Source: Lepturacanthus savala
Taxonomy: Eukaryota; Chordata; Actinopteri; Scombriformes; Trichiuridae
DNA length: 64,000 nt
Direction: 5' to 3'
NCBI GenBank assembly: GCA_030544235.1
Contig: CM060481.1
Coordinates: 12,166,892 to 12,230,891 of the forward strand
The number at the start of each line of letters is the position of its first letter. Position 1 is the first letter of the stretch. A program made the position numbers and the translations under genes. Below are positions 1-12,500 of this stretch, piece by piece. A model generated the notes under the pieces. That model was given only the letters and a program-made list of their open reading frames with translations. It searched no databases and was not told the DNA's origin.

Positions 1-479
1 AGAGATTAAAAACACACAAGCCCTTCTTTATTGAATTGCCAGTAGATGTAGTTGTTATCTCTTTTCATGTATGTTTTTCTCTACTGTTGATTAAGTCCTA
101 GTGACAGAAAGGGGTTAGTGTCCCATCTGTGTGTAGTGTGCATGCTTGGTGGTGGTGGTGGTGGTGTAGGGTGTTTAGAACTGCAAAGGACTGTTTTGTG
201 AAGACAGTGAGATGACCCAGTTAAGGAGGTTTAATGCGTTAATGGACCTGCAGGGGAACATGGGAAGTGAGATTAGTCAAAGTAATGTCCTGTTTTTTTT
301 CCATTTTTTATGTTATATAAGTGCACATCAAACCAGCATATAGGCTTTGTTTCTTGTTTAATGTATATATGAAAAAAGACTTAGAGAAAGTCCTGACTAC
401 ATTTTAAATATTGCATCTCTCTGCAGCATCTAAAACCTTAAGGGCATGATGTGTTTGTTGAATATTGGTCATATTACAG
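1..479 (+). other. fip1l1 intron (partial)
   Basis: AT-rich intron sequence leads to the acceptor at 478-479. It holds a short GGT repeat near 150-167 and no coding signal. Confidence 0.6.
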
Positions 480-582
480 CAGAGAGTCAAGTGCTGCCAT
501 TGATGTGGTTGGAGACCTTCCTGGATTCAGCAGCAGAGGGAAAGTCTGCCGATGTCTCAGTAATGATGGAAGCAATACGCAG
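480..582 (+). CDS. fip1l1: fip1l1 coding exon, AAIDVVG segment
   Basis: Acceptor tattacag and donor cag|gtaatg bound 103 bases. The first base completes a codon from an upstream exon outside the window; 34 whole codons follow and the exon ends in phase 0. The peptide runs RESSAAIDVVG... and ends ...SNDGSNTQ. It lines up with human AES...GAIDVIG...NENSNIQ, including the exon end after the Gln. Confidence 0.7.
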
Positions 583-3500
583 GTAATGTGTGTGTCTGTT
601 TGCATGTCTGTATGTGAGTGAGAAATAGAGAAGTATGGAAAGACAGTCACTGACGCTGCTCATAAATATATTTACATTGCAGGTGGTTACTGAGATGTCT
701 CCTCAACAGCTTCATCCATTCAGCTTCTTTCCATATACCCATAAGTATGAGCAAAGTAAGTAAGTTACCGCACCACTGTGGAAATTGCAACATGCTTAAC
801 ATGCTCATTAACAATATACCTACACCTGATCTGCAACTCCCTTGTACGTGCCCTTTCGCAACTGATGCTACAATCATTAACAGATGAGCTGCTTTCTAAG
901 ATGCTAGGAGCAGAATTCAGAGATTTTCGGGTGGATGAGGCCCCAGGAGAATCCCCTGTGGGCCACTTCACACATCAGGCAGCTGCACAAATGAGTAATG
1001 GCAATCTGGGCAAGTGTGTGTGTGTGTTTTGTGAAGCTGCAACACGTGTCATAATAAATAATCCTGTGGAGTTGAAGGACAGAGGTGAACATCACTGGTT
1101 GTGTGTGTATGTGTGTGTGACATTGTACGGAGAGAAGTGTTCCTGCAGGCAGATGTCTGTAGTGCCATCCAGGTGTGAGTCCATCAGTGCTGTCAGCCTT
1201 TAGACTTCCTGTGGTGCTTTGTAGTGAATCAGGTCGAGGAAGGCTCCATGGCCCGAGCACATGCCATATCTTCATCTTCAAAGGTTCCCAAAATAGAAAA
1301 GCTGGCTGAGACCCCCTTCTTATCCCTCACACACCCCCTGTGAGCCCCCATACTGCCTGGCGAACCTGTGCCAGAGCTGCTAATGCAACCAAAATATCAA
1401 ACATCCTGCCGACTGCAGCTTTGAACAATCGTCCCCAGCTTTGAAGTGTATTTGCGTATCTTTTTTTTTTATCTAGGCCACTCCCCTTTCTGTAAGGTAC
1501 AGGCCCTGCCTCATTTTGTGATGCAAATGTGTAACATGATAAAAATAGCCCCTGGAAAAAAAGTGCTTGGCCAGCAGATTGTGGCACGAAAAATGTGCTG
1601 AACAGACCGACCATTGGGAATGAGATGGAGGGAAATAGGGAGCTGGTTTATTCTTTTTTTTTTTTCTTTAAAATTTTTGTGTTGTTTGTTTTTCAATGAG
1701 GTCACATTAAATGCCAAGTGTGTTTGATAGGAGCTGATTTTGGAGTGGAACTATTACAGGGTTGTACTCCTGTCATCTATCAGTGCAGAACAGCACGCAG
1801 CCAAGGTTAGGCTGTCTGCTGCTCTGCGCTGCTGCTAATATTGTCTACAGCAGGTTAGTAGGTCACTACAGTCAGTGTAGCAACAGAGCTTGTTTGTAAG
1901 TGCCCTTTCATTTGGCACAGATGCATCAATTGATGATAATAACTGAGAAAATGTGCAGTACTTTTTGAATTGACCATACCATTACCCCAAGCCCTATTGA
2001 TGTGAACCACTGACCCCAGCAGCTCTTAAAACTGCAGGGATAATTGAAATTCAAACGAGGAATATCGGCACTCATGTTATTGCATAAGTTCCTGGCTTTG
2101 TCATCGTTTCCAAAGAGACATAGTTCGACAAGTGCGGAATTTTATCTGTCCATGCAGAGTGCTGCTTCTGAGACTGCAGTAAACAGTAGCCTTTACCTAA
2201 GAAAAGCAAACTCTGGGCCATACTCTAGTGTACAGCAGCAGCATATGGTCTGAAGTGAAATATCTACTCCATCTAAAACCCTCCAGCCTGTAGCTCTGTG
2301 AAACATTAGCAGGAGAGAGAATGCCACGCAAGCACAATTGGCGGCAATTAGCCCTCAGCCATTAGCTCTCTCATATGCTGCCAAGCATGGAACTCCAGCC
2401 TTCATCAAACACTCACTTGAGATCACCACAGGTAGAAGCAATTACTCACGCTAACTTCGATGGCGTGTGAGTGTGTGTGTGAGCGTGTGTGAACAAGCTG
2501 GTGTTTACTGTGTGCGCGTGTGCATCTGTTTGTGTCTGCACTAGGGACATTCATAAATGGGAGTAGATGTTTCAATTTTTTTTTAATTCTTAAGTATTTT
2601 TTATTACATCATGTATCAGTGACTTCATCTATTTGTTGTAATAAATACAATTGTCTCGAGTTTCTTTTTTTCCCCATGAGATTCATACCGTTTTCTTTCG
2701 GTTTGTTTAACAGTAATTGGCAGAAGATCCTCAGATTCCCTCTGTGTATGTGTAAGTGTGTGTGCAAGTGTGTGTGTGTGTGTGTGTTCAGCTCTGTCTT
2801 CCCTTGAATGTCCAGGTGTCTGAGGTATCAAAGACATTGCCGGGTCCTTCCTCCATAGTAGAGCAGTTCAGGCCCTCTCAACTCAGTGGGACTTGTACTT
2901 GAAGGGGAAGGACGATGTTCTACATTTCACTTACAAAGCAGGGGAGCTCCATTCTCTTCTAATATATTCAGACTTGAACTTCCAAAAGCTGTTATTATTC
3001 TTCCTCCCGTTTTAACCATTTTTTTTGTTCTTTATGCAGTTGAAAACTGCTCCGAGCCACTCTCACGTTAGGGGTCTTTATGGAAAAAAAAAAAGGACGG
3101 GGATGGTATCCAGATGTGAATGGGTGTTTGTGCCTGCACTCTTCAAAGGAATCCGATATGTGCGTCACGTATGCATGGGCTCTCAATGTACAGTATAGTC
3201 AGTGTTGCCCATGTGTGTCATTCAGAACTGATTGTGTTGCTTGGTCACATAAAATTTGAGCATTATAGCAAGTTAGACCATTAACTGTGCACCCAAGCGT
3301 TTGACTCGTTCTAGTTTATTGATGGGAGTGAGGGGCAAGTAGGACTTACATTTTGCTGCTCTGACATTTCAAGGCTGATCTCATTTCTACCTTGAAAGTC
3401 GTTAGACCATAAATTATTATGTTGTTGGTTATGGGTAATGTCTCTTTTAATTTTTGACCCTTGTCCCTGTGTTTTGTTCCACATATTAATGCTGGCACAT

Positions 3501-6500
3501 TGATCTTCCCACATTTATTGTAACATGCCTTCTCAATATTCCCCTATTTTGTAGTGGCTTGTGTGTTCTGTCTCATGTTGTGTTTTACTCTACTGGCTGT
3601 CACGAAATACATTTGGCTTGGGTTTTGTTTTAGGTCTACACAAGACAAAATGATCAAAACCTTAGCAGTATGAGGACATTTCATCCTGTGCGATTCTCAT
3701 TTCAACATTGAGTATGCATTATCGATTCTTTTGAATGTGTTCTTCTTGAAGCTCACAGACCAGTAGTCTTTCTTCAGCAGTTCACATGGATGGTCACGCA
3801 TGAATTTAAAATTCTCGTTTCCATTTTTACTTTGTTTATACTACAAATAATTTAAGCATGCAACAAAGATGTTGTGTTTTGTTAATGTCTTTCTACTCTC
3901 TTCCCAGTCCAAGAGTGAGTTGGCAGTGAAAAGAAATCTTGTTTATTGAAAGTAGATATTCAAAACATACAACAGTGATTGGCCATGTTTGTCAAAGCAG
4001 TCTCTCCCTCCACATTTAGTTGTTTTCTAACTGCCATCACAGTAAAAGAAGATAACACAACTCAAAATTGTATTTTTGAGTCAAGTGAGAAAAATCCAAT
4101 GACTAAGAATCTTTCCCCTCATGCAGTGTCACCCGTTGTTACAGCAGGTTAATACGACAGTAGATATATAAATGCAAATAAAAAACTGAATATGAACAAC
4201 ATAGCAAATTCTCAACCACATTCCAGACTAGACGCGCCAGTTTGGGCCGGTGCTGTTCCCTCTGAGAATAGGATACAGATTTCCTCTTGTTTCTTATATC
4301 TCTTTTAAATTAATCAGACCTGCTGGTCACATTGTAAACTAACATTGAATCAGCGCTGATGCTGTTGTTTTTCTCTTTATTTGGCCAGTTCTGGTGGCTT
4401 CTCTGCTCCATTTTGTCCCATCTCTACTATTGTGGAGCATGTGTTCATACGTTGTCCAGTTTCAATCTGACTAAGGTGTATATATTTAAAAAATCTGACC
4501 ATATTCAGATTATCTTGAGTGTCATGTAAATGTACTGACTGTTGGACACAGAGCATGGATGGGAGACTAATAAATCTTAATAGATAATTACCTGGTGCCT
4601 GCCAAGAGCCTTGATATTATGATCTTTTTTATTGCTTCATGCAGGTTTCCCCTTCATACCAGGAGCCCCTTCTCTCTCCAAGATTGCTGCTGTGGACAGG
4701 TGAGCCAAAGATGTTGTCATTCTGTGTGTGTGGTACCACAAAGCTCTGTATCTAGTGGCAGCAGTATATGAACAAGAGACACTGCAGGTGGGATAGAGTG
4801 TCTGGGAAACACACCTAGCTCTATTCTAGGAGGATTGACTCAAGCACAAGTAAGATACAGATTAAGCATCAACGTGGGAGTAAAGACGGAAAACTTCAGT
4901 AAGGGAATGTAAAGAAAATAATTGCTGCTGAAAGAAGGTGGCTGATGTCTGAATAAGATCTGGTGGTTCTCTTTTGACACCAAAGAACAACCCATTTTGA
5001 CATTCCTGTTTTTTATTCTGAGCCTGACGTATGTTATCACTGTACGCTGTGCACCGTTGCTGATCTTGCAGCTGGATCACTGGCCAAATAAGGTAGAAAG
5101 CAAGACAGCAACATTGTTTGTGCCTCCAGTCTCCTGTTTATCAGTATCCAAGACATCCCCCACTACTCCCCTCGGATATATGTCACAACCTGTCTGCAAA
5201 CTCCCACATTTCAGCCCTAATTTACACTACTTAGATTACAAGTGGACAACATTGTACCCCCCCCCCCCCCCCCTACACACACACACACACACACATTTTC
5301 TGACATAGCCTTATGCTAATAAACTTGTTTCCCTTAGATGTTGTCTGTATCCAGCCTGTCTTAATCCATCACTCTGTTTGTCTGTCTCTCTAACTTCCTG
5401 CCCCTTCATCTTTTTTCTCTTTTCTTGATTCTACTTTTACCCTTTCTCCTAATTTACTGTGTCTACGTGTGCCTGAATCCACTCTGTGCGAAAGATGGAT
5501 TCTCTCACATCTCAGTCCATCTGCCAAATCCCCACATCCTTCAGGGACTTTCTGTTCCTATGATCTCTGCCAGCTATCTCCCATACGCTTATGAATCATT
5601 TCCTTTTCAACTTTTTTTCTAACACACACATGTGCAGCGTCTACATAGATAGTCCTGCCTCACCACTGCTGTTCAGCTTTGCCCTGGGGAATATTAGAAA
5701 CAGCAGGTATTTCTGGCATGATTTGTGCCCTGGCTTTGGATGATGTGCGGAGGGCCAAGGACCCATGGGGCTCCCAACATCCATATTTAGTATTTGAACA
5801 TTTGAACATAAATTCCTTAATTTCACATTTATATGCCTTTATAGGGATGATACTACTGTGCACTTGCTTTATAGGTTTCTGTCTTTCATATTCTCACATT
5901 CCATATCTAATGTATTAGAGTTTTCATGCAATCTATAAGATAAACTTTGAGCATAATCATCACAGACTAAACATGTTACACCAAATAAAGCGTTGGCAGA
6001 GACCATATTAAGCCAACATTGCGTGATGCTGATTTGAATGTTTTTTATTGACTTTTTTTTTCCAACACCCTGTGAATGTCAACATGAAGAGCTCCAGACC
6101 CACATAAGGGGAATGTATCACTTACCATAAGAAAAGCGGCTAAAGCTTGACAACAACACACACAATAGGTAGCTTCTCATATTGTCACAGTCAAAAAATT
6201 CTTTGCAAAAAAAAAAAAAATATTAACCAATAACCAAAACAATGCCGACATTCACACAATAATTCCAAAGTTAGTAACAATGACAAAGCAAAAACATGTG
6301 GGAATTCATCTTGAGATTATTTTCATACTCTGCTCCACTCATGTGATTTATTTTAGTTCTGTTCTTTGTTTTAAATCTGGTTTCAAGATATATTTGCTTA
6401 AATGTGGTCCAGTGCTACAATATTCAGATGCCAGTGACATGTTCTATAAAGTATCCTTATAAAACATCTCGATTCATAGAACAATAGTACAGATTGTGAT

Positions 6501-9500
6501 ACCGCATACAATTTGCCATATTTAGTCTGCATAACAGATTTATTCTAGATTCCGTGTTGGTGCAGCAACAAGTTAAATAAAGAAGATGTGTCAAACCCAT
6601 GTAATTTACCAAGAAAGGTGCTGTTCCTGCATTTTAAATGAAGTTAGGATCATAAATGTTTATGATGATGCAATACAGAAACCGTAAGGTGAGAGGTGTG
6701 AGCACTGAACAGTGTAAAATGCTCTGATGAACAATTAAGCATATAGTTTTTACCCTAGTGTAGAGTGCCCTGTCAGTAGCCACAAGCTCAAGCAACCAAA
6801 CTCACTTCTCCATTCACTCATTCCATCTCCTAAACCTCCCCCCCCCCCACACATCTCCGTCTTTCTATTACTATAAAAATAATATACAAGAGGGAGAAAA
6901 CTGGCCAGGGCAGCAAAAGGATTGATGGAACTGCTTACAGTGGGATTTATTTTGTAGTGCTTTTGGATCCACACCTGGTGGGAAGCAGGTCCATTGGATG
7001 AGCTTCATGCGCACAGTTTACCTTCAGCACACTCGGAAGTTTTCAATTGGAAGCGGGTGTAGGTCTAAGCCACGTGGACAGGCAGAAGATCCAGATAAAA
7101 TCAGTAATATGCCCTCCATCCTTTCCTCATGGGTTGGCGAGCACACACTGAGCCTTGACAATGAGCCAGTCACTTCAAACACTTGGAAAACACAGCTGTG
7201 CGTTTGGAAAAGTACTTTGATCATGGTGCAGGCCCATTCACTAGTTTTGTTTTTTCACTCATTGATTCATCTGTGAATTTGTTTGCTTGTACCATTTCCT
7301 GGCATTTATTAAATGAACGGCCCCAAGCATTACATAAAGTCGACACTTGGGAATAAAGCAGGCCCGGAACAAGCAGTTAACGAGAGTTTGTAAATACTAT
7401 AAGGTGTACAGTACAAGAGCAAATGAGCAAATGAGCAACACCTTTTCAACAAAACATGGATGTTACATACTTCACAAAGGTATTCAAAATGTAAACTGTT
7501 TTTCTCATATTATGCAATGGTTATTTTTGTGGTTTAATCTTTTGTGAAATCTGTGTTCCTTATTTTTTTGACATTTTTTTTAAATTATGAAACCTTTTCT
7601 ATTGCCATCATATAAACCTAGAATGCTGACAACCACTTACATGTGTGAGATCTTTATTTACACTCTAGGGGTCATTTAGAGATGTTATGTGTTAGTTGAC
7701 TTATATATTTAAATATTTTAAATATATTCTTCCTTTTCAGTGGACTTTTTAAAGCCTTTGGTGATCCACTATACCCATGTTCATCAGGTACAGGTACAGG
7801 TTCAATCTATTTATTTCATAAACTGTCTTTAGATTAGATCAATGTTGCACCTGGACAATCTGAACAAACATTTCTTGTGATCGTGTGATCACTGTACATT
7901 TACATATTTACATATTTATATTTTTTTAAAGGTTTGATTTGACTGTTTCAGCACAGCTCAGCTTTTCTAGATTTGATGTATTTTCAAGGGAAAACCTGTT
8001 TAATATTCAGCCGAAATATTCAGTTTGAACCTCACCAGTGTGTGTATGTCCCAAATATGCTGTTTGAAAGACTGTTGTTGCTGAAGTGCCTGCCCGGGGG
8101 GATTGAATTAATCATACACAAGCATTGTTTCTGAAGGATTCTTTAATAGAAAAACATGACACAAATAGGTAACAGGTGCTGCTCTGAATACAGTGACTGC
8201 AAACACGATTTATTTACACACCGAGTAAATCAAAACTGATGTGGCCTGGCATGACTCTGTTGTTTCTCTTAGGTGTTTCATCTGCAACACCAGGAAGGAA
8301 ACGTCAAGCCTTAAGTACTGAAAGGTTTGACACTGCCAAGAAGGAAAAGTGTGACAAGGACAGAGGCAGATACAAGCTACATAGCCGTGATAAAAACAGC
8401 AAAAGATGCCGAGATAAAGAAAGAGAGCGCCCTTTCACTTCAAAAAACAGGTGGGTTTCAGTGACTTCCCTCCTCCATCCTGCTTTCTATTTTCTTCATC
8501 TCTGTAGTAGGCAACTACAAATGTCTGCTGAGCAGCTTTGGTCTTCTGGATCAGGCAACATAATATTTTGGTTCTGGTCCAGAACTGCAGTCTATTTTGG
8601 CCTCTTTCAATATGTTGAGCATTTGCAGCACATGTGTAGAGCGAGCACCCAGAAGAGTGATTTAAAACTTGGGAGGAAAGACGAAACACATAACAAAGAG
8701 GGGGAGGAGTTCAGAGAACGGTGTTGGCACTAGAATTGGGTAATATTTTAGCGTTTGATGGCTGATGGATGTTTCTGTTGGAGTAAGCCCTGAGTGGCCG
8801 AGAACCAAAACGCTGAGGAAATGTGGGCAGGAAAATGCTTGATTCAGAAACATATTGCTTTTGAGTTGATTTGCACCGATTGTATTGGTCTCAAAATAAC
8901 TTATATCTTCTGTTTATATTTTACTGTATTATATAGGCCAGATGTTGGATTTGTGTGTAGTTATTAAATCAGTTGTCCAAGAAAAGTGTATGAATTTTTC
9001 CAGGATTTGCATATAAAATGGAAGAAGGGATTGTGTTTATGAGTCTGTGAGGGGTGCTTCTCACATAGCTCATAGCTATAATAGAAACTGCACTGACTGT
9101 TGTGAGAAAATGCACAGCTGTTGTTAGGAAATGCACTATTGCAAAAGTGCATATTAAGACTATTGTGACAGAAATCAAGATTACTGCAGGACTAGCAGAA
9201 ATTATTGCCGGTATACGCAGAACTATTTTAGTCTGTCTCCGGTGCAGCAAAGTTGTTTATTCTAGATGAGGGAATAACTTGCTGTATTTGTCAGCCACTG
9301 TCGAGAAATAATTGAGTGCGCTGCCCTGCGTGGAGCTTGGAGCCTTCCTTCCTGTGGCTCATGGCCGATAAGAGCCGATCTGATTTGCACTCCAAATTTC
9401 ACATACTGCCCTACTAGCCTACAGTCTGACAGCCAGAGTCAGAGTGCTGTCGAACGTGTGCCCAAACTCATGCTGACATGCATGCACGAGCCAAATCCTG

Positions 9501-12500
9501 CCCTACATTTCCTCTGCACACTCAGTGTTGACCAGTAGCCAGATGTCTATTTAATTATTATAAACCGAGGCAGCTGCCAACTATAATACACCCAGGCACA
9601 TCTCCTCCTACTCACATACTGTGCTCCTCTGCTGACCCGAGGCTCATATGAGAGGGTGACAGCGACTGAGCATTTCTCACAGGAACATGTACATGTTAGG
9701 CATCAGAAGAGCTCTTGCCAGTGCCCTTGACTGAAGCACTGGATCTGGAGTCAGGCTCCAGACATTAAGACTGTGACTGCCTGTGACAGATATTTGGACT
9801 TAAATATATTTTCTCAAGCTGTGTCTGTGTAAGCTGTAAAGCAGTTGGTAATAATGAGCTCCTGTCAGCTAATGTGCAAATAACTAAAAAAAAAAAATAC
9901 AAACATATCTTGTATGTACTCTGTTAAAAGGTCCTCATATGCTGTTCTGCTTTTCAGCCCTTACAGTAATGAGGTTTTACTTAAGCGTTTGTCTGTGTTA
10001 GACCTTTGCATTTACTTATTAATATGAAACTCAGAACAATCTTGTGGGTCAATTGAGGGAAGTGGGACATGGGGACAGCTGGGAACTGTTGTGGACCCAC
10101 TGCAGAAGACGCAAAGTACAGGGATCACATGTGCAAGACAGGCGCACAGGGAATGCCCAGAAGATTTAGCTTTTCACACCGCAGAATTGTGCTAATGTTA
10201 CAGTCAAAAGGGCTATTGCTGTTGCACAGCATCCAATGCGTGTGGCCCACACCTTCTGGGCTCTGTTGACATGTGTGTCCTACATTTCAAGTCACATGAT
10301 CAGGCTTCACGCTGTGCACGTAGCGCACACGCTCATACGTGGAGGTTATATTTTCCATTACATTGATTTATGACTCTACACAAGGCTATTTTTAGAACGG
10401 AACCCGGAGGGATGCATTGTTACCGTGTGTGTGGGTTGTGTCCGTGAGAGAGAAAGAGAAGGAACGTTGCGTTGCCTCGCTGCTAATCCCTTGTGTCGTT
10501 CATCGGCGTGGTCAGTGGGAGTGTTATTTCACACATTTGGGCTGATGATGGCGGAGCTGTGCTTGGTAGCGCACATGTCGTATGTTGAGTCACACGCAGG
10601 CTGAGTGTGGCATGGCTGCCCTCTGGGCATCTACTACTGGTTATCAGCTGTGGTTGTGACCGCATGCCCCCGGATTTACCACTAATAGATTCCATGAGGT
10701 TAACACTCACATTTCTGCACAGCGGTGCTCTGTATGTTCCTGTCTCTCTGTGTCTGAAAGCCTATCCTTTTCATAGTGGATGCAATAAATGCTTGCCCTC
10801 TTACTGTAAATCATATTTTTGGATGATAAGTAGCTCTTGTATTTCCAGCTGCTTCAGATTCTCCAACCGTTGCACAACACCCCATATCCACTTTTTTATC
10901 CTGTTTCATACACATGGCATCAGTTCACCCATTCAAGGAGACGCAAATCTAGTTTATATATGGTTGCTTTGATCATTGGCTGACAAGAAAGTTGTCACAC
11001 AAACTTCAAGGTCAATGGGTAATAATTGAACAGTGAAGTTCCAAAGTGATGAGCAAATTAAAATCGTAATTGTCTTTCTGCTTAAACCGCTTAAATAGGA
11101 AATGCTGCAAGGTTAGTTTTATTGTTAACAAAGGGTTTAGCTGACTCCGAATTTGGAACAGTAACTTAGAAATGAAAAAATAGGCAGTTGTAATACAATA
11201 CAATGAAACCAAATTAGGGCATTGCTAATTCAGAACAGCGAGTGCACGAAAATAACATTTTACAGTCTCAAATAAATTTGCACAAGTCAACAATAACAGC
11301 CTCATGCCATTTGCATTAATTGAATTGGAGTGATTTCTTTCCTTCGCTGAATATTTCATTTAGAATTACACTTTCATAAGTTTCATAAGTATTGCTTGTG
11401 TTTTGGCTAGACTCCTCACACTAACTTTAATAGCCTTTCGATTCAGTAACAGCCCTGTCTGTCTTTTTGGTGTGGTATTAGATTTAGGAGGTGTACTGTA
11501 GCAGGATCCATACTGTTTCTAGAAGATAAACACGCTACATTCCTCCTGCCATAGGCAAACGGGGGGGACCATAAAATCTGCCTCTTTTTGAGTTTCCTTT
11601 CGTGCCTGATGCCACTTTTATCCTGGCATCAGGGTCTGTCTTGGGGCCTGTATATTCTTCCACCCACATCTGTTTTTATTTTTCCTCTACTCCTCTACTT
11701 AGCCCTCAATCTAAAATACTTTTTTATACCACAGCTTCATGCATGAAACACGTATAGAATTATTTATATGTGTGTGTTTATTAACATAAATACATACAGG
11801 ACCTGTACCTCCTCTTTTCCTTCCATCATGTACTGCTAACAGCAACACTTACTCTCAAGCTGGGGTTAAAGCTTTTCTCGTCAAGGGCACCGGTTATCTT
11901 TAGATATATTTGTTTCCCACACACTCCGCTGCAGTTCCCACATTTGTGACCCGAGCCCTCAATTTTGCCCGATTTTACACACGCCCTCCTATGGAAATAT
12001 TGGTTTCTGGCAAAAAAAACGATTGGCATCTGTGTCTTTTCACAACCACAGATCCCTCTATTCAACAAGATAGCACAGTATAATGGGCCAAATCAAACAA
12101 AGAAAATAATGTTTTAGTATAGTGAAAGTTTGAAATGTGTTACTATCCTCACATAGTGGGACCAGAGAAGCAGGGGTTGCGAAGTTGTTGTTTTTTTTTA
12201 TTTAGTTTCTTCAGTAAACAACGCTGTGTCTTTACATACATCTCGGTTTCCTTGCCGACGTCTATGGAGGAAATACAAACAAGATAAGTGCCTGAAATTT
12301 GTAAGGATGGTGGGTGTGCAGTCCCTCTTAGGCAATCTACCACCATTGGATGTATCAAAGTTACCAAATAAGGTCACATAAGAGGCAATAATTGGCGGTA
12401 ATATGTAAATATCAAGAATGATTATGACAGAACAGAATAATACTTAGAAAGAAGGCAGAAGAGACAGAGCAAGCGACGGAAAAGCCACACGAGATTACAT

